A stretch of 64,000 nucleotides of DNA, from assembly GCA_934343915.1 (NCBI GenBank), contig CAKRIL010000018.1, forward strand, positions 1 through 64,000, in the 5' to 3' direction. This DNA is from an uncultured Lachnospiraceae bacterium. GTDB taxonomy: Bacteria > Bacillota > Clostridia > Lachnospirales > Lachnospiraceae. This document shows positions 25,605-33,837 of this stretch, piece after piece; the stretch's first letter is position 1; each line of letters starts with the position of its first letter. The translations under genes and the position numbers were made by a program. Below the pieces are notes generated by a model. That model worked only from the letters and a program-made list of their open reading frames with translations. It had not been told where the DNA came from and did no database searches.

Positions 25605-26180
25605 TCAGTGTATTGCTTCATTCTCTTTTACGCATTGTTCAATCATAGCCTTCACGGTCGCATTGAAGGTTCCAGCCGTGCGCGCTATGAAGCGCTCCTG
25701 TCCCGACGGAAGCTTTCTCTTAATCCATTCAATCGTATTTCCTACAATCGCGTGGGTGTAAAAGCCGGTGATATAAGCTATATCATCCTCGGAGAGCTGA
25801 TACCCTTCGGCTTCCTTCCTGACGAACCGGCTTATGAACGAGAAGGCAAGTGTCTCAAGATAATTCTCGAGCACATCCCTCTTCTTGGAATCGTATATAT
25901 GAAGAATAGCCCTTCTGTACTTAAGCACGAACTGTGCCGCTCTCGCATACTCCTCCCCGAATGTGGTAGCTTCATCCACATCCTGTTCAAGGAATCTCTC
26001 AGCCTCAACGCGGAACACATCGTCGAGCAGGTCATATATGTCACTGTAATGATAGTAGAAGGTGTTCCTGTTAATCTCACACTCCTCCACAATGTCCCTT
26101 ACCGTAATCTTATCAAGACTCTCATTCTCCAATAGTTGCATGAAGGTATTCATTATGAACTTCTGCGTCTGTTTTGCCAT
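25605..26180 (-). CDS. TetR-family transcriptional regulator
   Basis: The protein has 191 residues from MAKQTQKFIMN. An in-frame extension upstream would run into hypB and is not supported; the TGAGG ribosome site overlaps the hypB stop. The N-terminal helix-turn-helix is clear (LDKITVRDIVEECEINRNTFYYHYSDIYDLL, about residues 18-48). The C-terminal part is helical with KLPSGQERFIARTAGTFNATVK and fits the TetR_C_33-like type. It ends the hyp operon and precedes the DUF308-oleate hydratase unit. Repression of that unit through the TGTCTG palindromes, with a fatty acid as inducer, is a reasonable inference. Autoregulation would be less direct because the gene seems to be read from the upstream operon. 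Confidence 0.85.
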   Translation of the reverse strand: MAKQTQKFIMNTFMQLLENESLDKITVRDIVEECEINRNTFYYHYSDIYDLLDDVFRVEAERFLEQDVDEATTFGEEYARAAQFVLKYRRAILHIYDSKKRDVLENYLETLAFSFISRFVRKEAEGYQLSEDDIAYITGFYTHAIVGNTIEWIKRKLPSGQERFIARTAGTFNATVKAMIEQCVKENEAIH

Positions 26181-26190
26181 GTGCAATGCC

Positions 26191-26871
26191 TCATTTTTCC
26201 GCAAGCCAGTCCCTTGCCTGCTCCTTAAGCCATTCACACCACGCATCTACTCCCTCGCCCGTCTTGGCGCATATCGGGAATATCTTGAGATTAGGATTGC
26301 GCATAAGCGCATACTCCTTCACCTTGTCCATATCGAAATCAAAGTACGGAAGCACATCAATCTTGTTGATAATAAGTGCGTCACATACAGTGAATATAAG
26401 CGGATACTTAAGAGGCTTGTCATGTCCCTCAGGCACTGACAGAATCATGACATTCTTGGATGCTCCCGTATCAAATTCAGCAGGACACACAAGGTTTCCC
26501 ACATTCTCAAGGATAGCAATGTCAACATCGCTCACATCAAGCTCTCTGACACCCTGTCTTGTCATATCCGCATCGAGATGGCACATACCGCCGGTGTGAA
26601 TCTGTACTGTCTTAGCAGCCGTCTTTTCAGAGATTGTTCCGGCATCGACATCCGAATCAATGTCTGCCTCCATAACGCCCACTCTGAACTCATCGCTTAT
26701 TCTCCTGATAGTCTGTACAAGAGTGGTTGTCTTACCGCTTCCCGGAGAGGACATAAGATTGAGTAAAAATGTCTTTTTCTCCTTAAGCTCGCTTCTAAGA
26801 CGTTCTGCGTCCGCATCATTGTCTGCGAATACGCTCTGCTTGACTTCTATAATTTTATAATTTTTTTCCAT
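26191..26871 (-). CDS. hypB: HypB nickel-insertion GTPase
   Basis: This 226-residue SIMIBI-class GTPase delivers nickel during [NiFe]-hydrogenase maturation together with HypA. The P-loop is SSPGSGKTT, followed by MEADIDSDVDAGTI. The metal site is visible in IHTGGMCHLDADM, and the G4-like NKIDVLPYFDFD is present. The N-terminal CxxC or His-rich region of some HypB proteins is missing. ATG 26871 is chosen because AAGGA lies nine bases upstream. It sits in one operon with hypA, a DUF5692 membrane protein and an FeS/FAD oxidoreductase. No hydrogenase or other hyp gene occurs in the window, so the nickel client is unknown. Confidence 0.93.
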   Translation of the reverse strand: MEKNYKIIEVKQSVFADNDADAERLRSELKEKKTFLLNLMSSPGSGKTTTLVQTIRRISDEFRVGVMEADIDSDVDAGTISEKTAAKTVQIHTGGMCHLDADMTRQGVRELDVSDVDIAILENVGNLVCPAEFDTGASKNVMILSVPEGHDKPLKYPLIFTVCDALIINKIDVLPYFDFDMDKVKEYALMRNPNLKIFPICAKTGEGVDAWCEWLKEQARDWLAEK

Positions 26872-26909
26872 TGCTAACAATCCTTTTAAGATAAATTTTT
26901 TATAAAAAC

Positions 26910-27959
26910 TTACTTAACAACAGCTCTGTCCTTAGCTGCCTGATAGTACTTGAAGTTCGTGAATACTTCTCCCGTGTATGGGTTCTTCTTGGTCTTTACT
27001 GACTTAACAATAATGTATGTGAGCGCAATTATATTGACGATAAGCGCAGCAACGCTCACAACAGTCATTGCAGCAGGGTTCGCATTGGCGCTTGTTCCGG
27101 CAACGATGCTTGATACTGTTCCGTCTGCGTACTGAGTTGTGATTGTAGCCCATGGGTAGAAGGTTGTTCCATCGTGGAAGGTCTCCTGGAAAAGAGGGAA
27201 TACCTGTGCAAACATACACCAGATGCAGAGTGTGTTGGCACGGTTCATAATCCAGCCGCCCTTGTTCCAAATGAGTGCTGCGATTGTAGGTGCAAGTAAG
27301 AGTGCAACTCCGCAGAACCATGAATGTGTAGGGAGACAGTTGTATGTGTATGCAAAGTTCCAGATATCATATACGATGATATATACCCATATCATATCAG
27401 GCCATATCATATCCTTCTTATCCTTTGAAGAATATACTGCCCACCAGCCGGTCATACAGAAAATGTTGAGTATTCCGGCAATTCCGTTGAATACGTTGTG
27501 CCAGCCGCCGTAGAGCCATACGCCCTCAGAGGAGAGCCACCATGAATACCAGCCGTTAATTGCTGACTCAAAATCACTTGCTACTGCGATAAGAATATTG
27601 ATTGCAACGATTGCAAAAGGGAATGCCTTGAACCAGTGCTTTTTGCCGATTCCCCACTCATACTTAATCATCATGAAGCCGATACAGCCTGTGAGTGCCG
27701 CATACAGCTTAGCATAGTGGAACCAGCCGTTCATATAGATATGTGTCTGGTTATTAACTGCCCATTCAACACCCATTCTTGCTGCAATGGCAATTACTAC
27801 AAAGTACACTGTAAGAACTGCCGGAACAGCTCCGAATATTATAAGTCCTCCGACCTTTGTACGTCTTGCTGCCTCGTTGAGCAGTATAAGTCCTGCAAGG
27901 ACTAAGAGCATGGCTGCCCACTGGTATATTGCGTTATCTCCATATACATTAAATAACAT
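26910..27959 (-). CDS. DUF5692-type multi-pass membrane protein
   Basis: This 349-residue protein has about nine to ten hydrophobic helices and many aromatic residues, especially Trp (WYSWWLSSEGVWLYGGWHNV). I recall this pattern as DUF5692, which is of unknown function. Conserved-looking histidines occur in HWFKAFPF, GGWHNVF and LPTHSWFCG. The start MLFNVYGDN follows a CAGGAGG site. It is encoded between hypA and hypB, which is an unusual place for a membrane protein. Transport of nickel or acting as a membrane partner for the FeS/FAD oxidoreductase are both possible. Nothing in the sequence decides between them. Confidence 0.72.
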   Translation of the reverse strand: MLFNVYGDNAIYQWAAMLLVLAGLILLNEAARRTKVGGLIIFGAVPAVLTVYFVVIAIAARMGVEWAVNNQTHIYMNGWFHYAKLYAALTGCIGFMMIKYEWGIGKKHWFKAFPFAIVAINILIAVASDFESAINGWYSWWLSSEGVWLYGGWHNVFNGIAGILNIFCMTGWWAVYSSKDKKDMIWPDMIWVYIIVYDIWNFAYTYNCLPTHSWFCGVALLLAPTIAALIWNKGGWIMNRANTLCIWCMFAQVFPLFQETFHDGTTFYPWATITTQYADGTVSSIVAGTSANANPAAMTVVSVAALIVNIIALTYIIVKSVKTKKNPYTGEVFTNFKYYQAAKDRAVVK

Positions 27960-28013
27960 ATTGTTTTCCTCCTGTTGTTTTTCTAAAGCTCATGCCATAC
28001 GCCGCATATGCGT

Positions 28014-28358
28014 CTAGCAGGCTTCTATCTCTTTGATGTTACACTCATTGCCCTCAAGCAGATATGTATGCGGACCGTGGCAGTACGGACACTCACGCCC
28101 GTACTTCACGGTAGGATATGTCTTCTCACAGTCCTCGCAGTAGGTTGTAGCCGGAAGAATCTCAATCTTAAGCTCAGAATCCTTAATGAGATCTTCCTTC
28201 TTTCTGTAATACTGCCAGCAGTCCGTGAGAAAATCAGGTACTATTCCGCTTACCTCGCCTATCTCAAGTGTCACAGAGCCTATCTCGGTAAGATTGTTCT
28301 CCACCGCAAGCTCATTGAGTGTCTTGGTGATATGTACGATTATTCCTAATTCGTGCAT
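28014..28358 (-). CDS. hypA: HypA/HybF nickel metallochaperone
   Basis: This 114-residue protein begins MHELGI, where the N-terminal amine and His2 bind nickel. The zinc site is two CxxC pairs: CEDC near residue 72 and CPYC near 88. Length and order match HypA/HybF. It receives nickel for HypB-dependent insertion into a client enzyme. In this operon it follows the FeS/FAD oxidoreductase by 21 bases and precedes the DUF5692 membrane protein. The ATG is preceded only weakly by AGGATTTGCA. The client enzyme is not in the window. Confidence 0.93.
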   Translation of the reverse strand: MHELGIIVHITKTLNELAVENNLTEIGSVTLEIGEVSGIVPDFLTDCWQYYRKKEDLIKDSELKIEILPATTYCEDCEKTYPTVKYGRECPYCHGPHTYLLEGNECNIKEIEAC

Positions 28359-28379
28359 TGCAAATCCTCACAATACATT

Positions 28380-31073
28380 TTATTTTTTCTTCTTGAACAT
28401 GATCTTGACCTGTCTCTTGAGCATATAAGGAAGGATTACCTTCATCTTATCCTCAGACTTGTGCATATTGCTTGCCGCAGGTATGTCACGGTTAAGATGT
28501 ATCGCGTCGAACTCGCACTTGGTTGTACAGATTCCGCAGCCGATACACTTATTCGGGTCGACAACCGTTGCACCGCAGCCGAGACAGCGGTTAGCTTCCT
28601 TCTTAACCTGCTCCTCGGTGAAGGTCTCTCTGTTGTCACGGAAGGTTCCGTCAAGTCCCGTCTTCTTACCCGGAATCTGTCTCGGAGAATTGTCAAAGCT
28701 CTCAAGAACGATATCGTCCTTATCAAGCTCGATGAACTGTCTCTTGTTTCGCGCAAGAGTGAGACTGTGTCCCTTATGTACAAAACGATGGATTGATACA
28801 CAGCCCTCCTTGCCCGCTGCAATCGCATCTATGGCAAATCTAGGTCCTGTATATACATCTCCTCCGACGAAGATGTCAGGCTCGGCTGTCTGATAGGTAA
28901 GCGAATCAGCAGCTGCGGTCTTATTAGGTCTTAACTCAACCTTGCTTCCCTTAAGCAAATCACCCCATACTATCGACTGTCCGATTGAGAGGATGATGTT
29001 CTCACATTCAACCGTAAGAAGTTCCTCCTCATTGTACACAGGGTTAAAGCGCTTGTTCTCATCAAGCACGGACACGCACTTCTTGAATACTATTCCCTTC
29101 ACATGTCCGTCCTCTGTAAGAATCTCCTTAGGACCCCATCCGTTGCCGACCTTAATGCCCTCTTCCTCAGCCTCATGTACCTCATCCGCCGCTGCCGGCA
29201 TGCCCTCTCTTGACTCAAGACAGAACATTGATACCTCGCTTGAACCTGCTCTTACGGCTGTTCTTGCAACATCGACTGCTACATTGCCGCCACCGATTAC
29301 AACGGTACGTCCACTAAGTTTCACGCTGTTCTCGTCAGTGTTAATCTTCCTTAAGAAGTCAACTCCGGTCATAACACCCTCTGCGTCCTCGCCCGGCACA
29401 CCTGCCATACGTCCGCCCTGTGCTCCGATTGCAATATAGAACGCCTTATAGCCCTGTGCACGAAGCTCATCGAGTGTCACGTCCTTTCCGACCTCAACAC
29501 CACACTTGAACTCAATGCCCATCTGTCGGAGAACCTCTATCTCCGCATCAATCACATTCTTCTCAAGTCTGAAGGAAGGAATACCGTTAAGAAGCATACC
29601 ACCGGGTCTCTTCTCCTTCTCGAATACGGTGACCGGATAGCCCTTCTCGCGAAGGTAATATGCGGCAGACATTCCCGCAGGACCCGCACCGATTACGGCA
29701 ATCTTCTCCTCGAAGAACCTGCCCTCATGGTTCTCTGTCTCAGGTATGTATCTCTTGTCCGCATGAAGCTCCTGTGCTGCTATGAACTTCTTAATCTCAT
29801 CGATTGCTACCGCCTCATCGACCTTACCTCTTGTACATGCATCCTCACAGCGTCTGTTGCAGATTGCACCGCACACTGCCGGGAAAGGATTCTCAGTCTT
29901 GATAAGCTTAAGAGCATCCATATATCTCCCCTGTGCCGCCATCTTTACATAGCCCTGTACCGGAAGATGTGCCGGACATGCTGTTTTGCAAGGGGATGTT
30001 CCCGTGTCATAGCAGTTAATCTTGGCATTGTCCCTGAAGTTGACATCCCACTTCTCAGGTCCCCACTTAACTGTGTCAGGAAGCTCCTGTCTCGGATATT
30101 CAACCGGACCTTCCTTCGTGCAAAGCTTCTGACCGAGCTTAGCTGCGCCTGTAGGACAGAACTCCACGCAGCGTCCGCATGCCACACAGCTTGCAGCATC
30201 AACCTTCGCAACATACGCTGAACGTGACATGTTAGGTGTGTTGAAAAGCTGTGATGTTCTGAGCGCGTTGCATACGCCCGGCGCACAGTTGCAGATAGCA
30301 AATATCTTATCCTCACCATCAATATTGGTTATCTGATGTACGAATCCGTTCTTCTCCGCTCTCTTAAGTATCGCCATTACCTCATCAATGTCGATGTAGC
30401 GTCCCTTGCCGGTCTCAACAAGGTAGTCAGCCATATCTCCGACACCGATGCAGAGCTCTCCTTCGATTTCTCCTGTGCCTTCGCCTCTTACTCTCTGCTG
30501 ACGGCGGCATGAGCATGCACCTACCGCGTACTTATCCTTGTACTTGTTAAGCCAGTACGATATGTGCTCAACGCTCGCAGACTGCTGCGTCGCAGGAATA
30601 GCCTGCTCAACCGGAATAACGTGCATTCCTATACCTGCACCTCCCGGCGGAACCATAGGGGTTACCTTCTCAAGCGGCAGACGGGCCATCTGCTCGAAAA
30701 AGTCGGCAATCTCAGGATGTGCCTCGACCTGTGGGCCGTTCATAACCATGAACTCAGCACAGCCCGGAACAAACATCGGAAGAATGTACTGCTTATGTCT
30801 GTCCTCATTCTCCCAGTTGTACTCGATAATACCGATTACACTCATCTCTTTTAAGAGCTCTTCGGTTCTCTCGAGGCTCTTGCCGCATTTCTTTGCGATC
30901 TGCTCTGCCGTAGCAGGCACACGCACCTTCATTGACAGTGCGACCTCTGCCATCTCGTCAGTGACAACTCCGGCGAGCCCCCAGTATTCGGGGTCATTCT
31001 CAGTGACTTTAACGCCTATTCTGTCAGTTATTTTCTGACCAAGCTTTAAAATCAGTTCTCTTGGTTCTCCCAT
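28380..31073 (-). CDS. FeS/FAD NAD(P)-dependent oxidoreductase with N-terminal winged helix
   Basis: The protein has 897 residues from ATG 31073, seven bases after AAAGGAG. The first 110 residues include a MarR-like winged helix (VPATAEQIAKKCGKSLERTEELLKEM). A cysteine region CSCRR and CNCAPGVCN follows. A 4Fe-4S ferredoxin motif CVACGRCVEFCPTGA (about 305-320) leads to a GltD/NfnB-like flavoprotein: CKTACPAHLPVQGYV, CGAICNRRCEDACTRG, FAD site AVIGAGPAGMSAAYYL and NAD(P) site VVIGGGNVAVDVARTA. Near the C-terminus CLGCGATVVDPNKCIGCGICTTKC holds more clusters. It likely passes electrons between NAD(P)H and an unknown partner. It heads the operon with hypA and hypB. Confidence 0.85.
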   Translation of the reverse strand: MGEPRELILKLGQKITDRIGVKVTENDPEYWGLAGVVTDEMAEVALSMKVRVPATAEQIAKKCGKSLERTEELLKEMSVIGIIEYNWENEDRHKQYILPMFVPGCAEFMVMNGPQVEAHPEIADFFEQMARLPLEKVTPMVPPGGAGIGMHVIPVEQAIPATQQSASVEHISYWLNKYKDKYAVGACSCRRQQRVRGEGTGEIEGELCIGVGDMADYLVETGKGRYIDIDEVMAILKRAEKNGFVHQITNIDGEDKIFAICNCAPGVCNALRTSQLFNTPNMSRSAYVAKVDAASCVACGRCVEFCPTGAAKLGQKLCTKEGPVEYPRQELPDTVKWGPEKWDVNFRDNAKINCYDTGTSPCKTACPAHLPVQGYVKMAAQGRYMDALKLIKTENPFPAVCGAICNRRCEDACTRGKVDEAVAIDEIKKFIAAQELHADKRYIPETENHEGRFFEEKIAVIGAGPAGMSAAYYLREKGYPVTVFEKEKRPGGMLLNGIPSFRLEKNVIDAEIEVLRQMGIEFKCGVEVGKDVTLDELRAQGYKAFYIAIGAQGGRMAGVPGEDAEGVMTGVDFLRKINTDENSVKLSGRTVVIGGGNVAVDVARTAVRAGSSEVSMFCLESREGMPAAADEVHEAEEEGIKVGNGWGPKEILTEDGHVKGIVFKKCVSVLDENKRFNPVYNEEELLTVECENIILSIGQSIVWGDLLKGSKVELRPNKTAAADSLTYQTAEPDIFVGGDVYTGPRFAIDAIAAGKEGCVSIHRFVHKGHSLTLARNKRQFIELDKDDIVLESFDNSPRQIPGKKTGLDGTFRDNRETFTEEQVKKEANRCLGCGATVVDPNKCIGCGICTTKCEFDAIHLNRDIPAASNMHKSEDKMKVILPYMLKRQVKIMFKKKK

Positions 31074-31132
31074 AACCACACTCCTTTGTCAGATTTACAT
31101 AGCATAATTCATCTTTGTTAAATTATAAACAT

Positions 31133-31161
31133 ATTATACTATATTTTTCCAAAGGAGACAA
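31133..31161 (-). promoter_or_regulatory. Sigma-A promoter candidate for the oxidoreductase-hyp operon
   Basis: On the minus strand TTGTCT (31161-31156) and TATAAT (31138-31133) are 17 bases apart. The -10 box is consensus. The start would give a leader of about 55 bases. Confidence 0.65.
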
Positions 31162-31162
31162 T

Positions 31163-31193
31163 GCATTTTTGACTTTTTAGCGCATTTTTTGAC
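31163..31193. promoter_or_regulatory. Direct repeat GCATTTTTGAC upstream of the hyp operon promoter
   Basis: GCATTTTTGAC (31163-31173) recurs as GCATTTTTTGAC (31182-31193), 19 bases start to start. The pair lies immediately upstream of the -35 box on the minus strand, two helical turns apart, as expected for an activator site. Confidence 0.4.
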
Positions 31194-31260
31194 CAAACGT
31201 CACTTTTTGTTAATATAAAATGTATAAGGCAGTTCATTAGGAACCAGGTACAAAAAATGC

Positions 31261-31290
31261 TTGATTTTACCATATATAATGTGCTATAAT
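31261..31290 (+). promoter_or_regulatory. Sigma-A promoter candidate for the DUF2798 gene
   Basis: TTGATT (31261-31266) and TATAAT (31285-31290) are 18 bases apart. It is one of two divergent promoters in the 352-base gap 31074-31425 and would give a leader of about 130 bases. A second TATAAT occurs near 31322 without a good -35. Confidence 0.5.
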
Positions 31291-31425
31291 CCGACACGCA
31301 ACTGCATAGAGAACTTTGGTATATAATTGGAAACGATACATGCGTGTTAGCATGATGAACGAACAACACACATGTATTTTTTATGCCCTATTTTAAAAAT
31401 CATATATCCAAAGGAGAATTGCATT

Positions 31426-31893
31426 ATGCAAAAGAAATCATTTTTACAGAATCTAATCTTCACCGCAGTTATGGCATTCGTCATGGTCTATGCCATGGTA
31501 TGCTACAACATCGCAATCGACAAGGGCGGAATGAGCAACGAAATATTCCTCATCGCCTTCCACGAAATTCCCATCATGTGGCCAATAGCAATCATCCTCG
31601 AAATGTTCGTATTCGAGAAGCTCGCCATCAAGCTGGCATTCCGCTTCGTTAATCCCGAAAAGGACAATCCTTTCTTCATAACACTCGGAATTTCAAGCAT
31701 GATAGTCTGCCTCATGTGTCCTACAATGAGCCTCATCGCAACACTCCTCTTCGCTCATCCGGGTTCACAGGTTGTTGCCGTATGGCTCCAGAAGCTTGCA
31801 CTCAACTTTCCTATGGCACTGTGCTGGCAGGTGTTCTTCGCGGGACCGGGGGTGAGGAATTTCTTTAGGGTGTTTGAGAAGAAGGGAAAATAA
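31426..31893 (+). CDS. DUF2798 small membrane protein
   Basis: This 155-residue protein starts at MQKKSFLQNL, nine bases after AAGGAG. It has four hydrophobic helices in two similar halves: FTAVMAFVMVYAMVCYNIAID with IMWPIAIILEMFVFEKLA, then FITLGISSMIVCLMCPTMSLI with NFPMALCWQVFFAGPGVRNFF. The internal duplication and the FVxxPxxR-like GPGVRNFFR end fit DUF2798. Function is unknown in the family. It stands alone on the plus strand between oppositely oriented genes. Only 16 bases after its stop begins a large structured element (31910-32203) in the same orientation. Confidence 0.75.
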   Translation: MQKKSFLQNLIFTAVMAFVMVYAMVCYNIAIDKGGMSNEIFLIAFHEIPIMWPIAIILEMFVFEKLAIKLAFRFVNPEKDNPFFITLGISSMIVCLMCPTMSLIATLLFAHPGSQVVAVWLQKLALNFPMALCWQVFFAGPGVRNFFRVFEKKGK

Positions 31894-31909
31894 TTATAAA
31901 TAAACTTCA

Positions 31910-32203
31910 GGTGCCAAAACATGCTGCGCTGACTTTTATGTGTATATCATGTTATATTTATGCATATCAGCTCCGTTGTACGAAGCAAGTTGTTCTAACG
32001 ACTCTGAAAAGATTATTTCCGCTTCCGCCACCATTGCAAAATCAGCCATCCATGGCTGTTTGCAACTCAGCCGGCATCCATGCCGTCTGTGGCTGTACTG
32101 CACACAGAGTCCTAAGAACAACTACGCTTCTCCCAAAAGTCGTGATATGCATAAATATAACAATAATATATATATTAAAGCTGTGAAAGCATGTTTTGGC
32201 ACC
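31910..32203 (+). repeat. Structured ~294 bp element, copy 1 (RNA or folded mobile element)
   Basis: The ends are a perfect 16 bp inverted repeat, GGTGCCAAAACATGCT (31910-31925) and its complement (32188-32203). Inside, GTTATATTTATGCATATCA (31951-31969) pairs perfectly over 19 bases with 32143-32161, and AGTTGTTCT pairs over nine bases. Between them lies an internal loop with TCCGTTGTACGA on the left and, read as complement, GACTTTTGGGAGA on the right. The tip has hairpins TTGCAAA/CAGCCA with loop TCCA (32034-32065) and CGGCA-TCCA-TGCCG (32072-32085). A second copy at 33838-34135 shares length, loops and architecture but not stem sequence. No coding frame or transposase is present. I do not recognise it as a known RNA family. 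Confidence 0.75.
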
Positions 32204-32250
32204 CTGATTTAAGTAAATCAATGAACCAAAATTATTTAACTTTTTACCAT

Positions 32251-32288
32251 AATAAAAATGCCTATCCTGTCTGCAACCAGGATAGGCA
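32251..32288 (-). terminator. Intrinsic terminator downstream of yhcG
   Basis: TGCCTATCCTG (32259-32269) and CAGGATAGGCA (32278-32288) form a perfect 11 bp stem with an eight-base loop. On the minus strand it is followed by TTTTTATTATGG. It would end a transcript covering yhcG and the small frame at 32354-32458. Confidence 0.8.
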
Positions 32289-32353
32289 GTGTCCATAAGG
32301 ACAATTTTTAACCTAAATTTCTGCATTTAAGCTCATTTACTTATCACTTATAT

Positions 32354-32458
32354 TCATGACAAACAAACCTTTTTTGTTAATTTCGGCCCCGTAAGAGCAT
32401 ACGAAATTATATCAGATACCGATAAATCGTCGGAATTACGATAGATACATTTACACAC
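32354..32458 (-). CDS. Possible 34-residue small protein
   Basis: A GTG start at 32458 lies seven bases after a perfect AAAGGAGGT ribosome site (32466-32474). The frame MCKCIYRNSDDLSVSDIISY continues to ALTGPKLTKKVCLS and a TGA stop. It lies between yhcG and a strong terminator on the same strand, so it is probably transcribed. Three cysteines are present, two as CKC near the start. The product is not recognised. It could also be the remnant of a longer gene. The evidence is the ribosome site alone. Confidence 0.35.
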   Translation of the reverse strand: MCKCIYRNSDDLSVSDIISYALTGPKLTKKVCLS

Positions 32459-32601
32459 TGTTTTTACCTCCTTTAAATTAAGCATATCCACGAAAGGATT
32501 TCTCAATAATTCTACTGTGTAACATATCATTCAAGCTATACTTATGTCTTTCAGGTGCAGTGACTATTCATTTAGCTACTGCGTCCAGCTTTTTCTCTTT
32601 G

Positions 32602-33630
32602 CTATTCTTTTTCCGAATTATGCCATTCATTCAAAACAGCTTCTACCTGTGCGATTAGCTGCTCCTTATTGGGAATATAAGAAACATAACGCGAAGCAAA
32701 GATATTGTTGGACAGACCGCCGAGAGCATATTCTGCAGCTATACTATCTTTATCTGTACAAAGGATAATACCGATTGGTGGATTATCGTGTTCGTCATTC
32801 ACTTCTGCGGCGTAATAGTTCAGATACATATTAAGCTGTCCGGCAGCTTCCGGCGTGAGTTTGGTTGTTTTTAATTCAATCAGCACATACGCCCGAAGAA
32901 TTTTGTTGTAGAAAACCATATCCACATAGTAGTGGGTATTGTTCAGTGTAATACGCTGTTGCGTTCCTACGAACATAAAACCACGTCCTAATTCCAACAG
33001 GAATTTTTCTATTTGTGCAACCAGTGCTTTTTCAAGGTCACTTTCAAGCATAGGTCTGTTTTCTGGCACACCTAGAAATTCAAATACATACGGGTCTTTG
33101 ATAATATCCAATGGGGTAGACATTTCAATTCCCTTTTCTGCGAGAGCGAGGACGGTTTCCTTATTCGTTTTTCCCTCTGACAGTAACAAGCGTTCGTAGA
33201 GCGAAGTGGAAATCTGCCGCTTTAATTCGCGTATCGACCAACCGGAGTTGATAGTTTCCTTCTCATAAAAACTGCGTTTGTCCGGGTCTAAAATCGTCAA
33301 CAGCTCACAATAATGCGACCACGACAATTTAACAGACACTGTCTGTTGAATTTGATAATTTTGGTAGAAGCGCCGCATAAATTGAAGATTAGAAACAGAA
33401 AAACCTTTTCCAAATTCTTTTGTCAGCTCTTTAGAGAGCTCCTTTAAGGTTTGTTTTCCATAATCTGCCCGCTCATTATTTTCCTGTTCATGCTCAACAA
33501 TAATCTTTCCCACATTCCAGTAAGTAGATAACAATTCAGTATTTACCTGCACCGCCACGCGCTGACGTGCATTTAATAACAATTCTCTGATTTCATTCAT
33601 CATAGAATTAGTATGTGTTAAATCGCTCAA
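32602..33630 (-). CDS. yhcG: YhcG/DUF1016 PDDEXK nuclease-domain protein
   Basis: The protein has 342 residues from TTG 33630, which follows AAAGGGG at nine bases; an upstream frame without a ribosome site would add 10 residues. The N-terminal DUF1016 part is helical (ARQRVAVQVNTELLSTYWNVGKIIVEHEQ, WSHYCELLTI). The C-terminal PDDEXK-like nuclease shows YYVDMVFYNKILRAYVLIELKT, where the Asp and the ExK of IELKT are the candidate metal ligands, and QLNMYLNYYAAEV. Related genes occur in restriction and defence neighbourhoods and as solitary mobile genes. Here it lies alone between two structured elements of opposite orientation, which suggests acquisition. The biological role is unproven. Confidence 0.88.
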   Translation of the reverse strand: MSDLTHTNSMMNEIRELLLNARQRVAVQVNTELLSTYWNVGKIIVEHEQENNERADYGKQTLKELSKELTKEFGKGFSVSNLQFMRRFYQNYQIQQTVSVKLSWSHYCELLTILDPDKRSFYEKETINSGWSIRELKRQISTSLYERLLLSEGKTNKETVLALAEKGIEMSTPLDIIKDPYVFEFLGVPENRPMLESDLEKALVAQIEKFLLELGRGFMFVGTQQRITLNNTHYYVDMVFYNKILRAYVLIELKTTKLTPEAAGQLNMYLNYYAAEVNDEHDNPPIGIILCTDKDSIAAEYALGGLSNNIFASRYVSYIPNKEQLIAQVEAVLNEWHNSEKE

Positions 33631-33662
33631 TTTTAACGCCCCTTTCAAGGTAGAGTACAATC

Positions 33663-33691
33663 AGTATAACATAAAAATTTTTCTGTTTCCA
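33663..33691 (-). promoter_or_regulatory. Promoter candidate for yhcG
   Basis: On the minus strand TGGAAA (33691-33686) and TATACT (33668-33663) are 17 bases apart, about 30 bases before the TTG start. The -35 is imperfect. The rest of 33692-33837 is AT-rich with no coding signal. Confidence 0.45.
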
Positions 33692-33837
33692 TATTGATAA
33701 AGTTATTCCCGTGAGTGGACACAGGAAAATGCTGACGACCAGTCCATTATGAGCAGGAAAACATGAGTGGAAATGAGAACATTTAAGAATTTTTAAGAAG
33801 ATAGTCAATTTATATATAGAGATTTAAACAAAATAAT

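Larger units (their letters stand above)
32204..32601. other. Non-coding gap between element 1 and the YhcG gene
   Basis: This 398-base AT-rich stretch holds a minus-strand terminator (32251-32288) and one possible 34-codon reading frame (32354-32458). I see no other coding signal. It is the 3' side of the minus-strand yhcG gene. Confidence 0.5.

Noticed and set aside
31139..31369. A 76-codon minus-strand frame in the gap before the DUF2798 gene
   Set aside because: No ribosome site, AT-rich low-complexity sequence, and it covers two promoter candidates.
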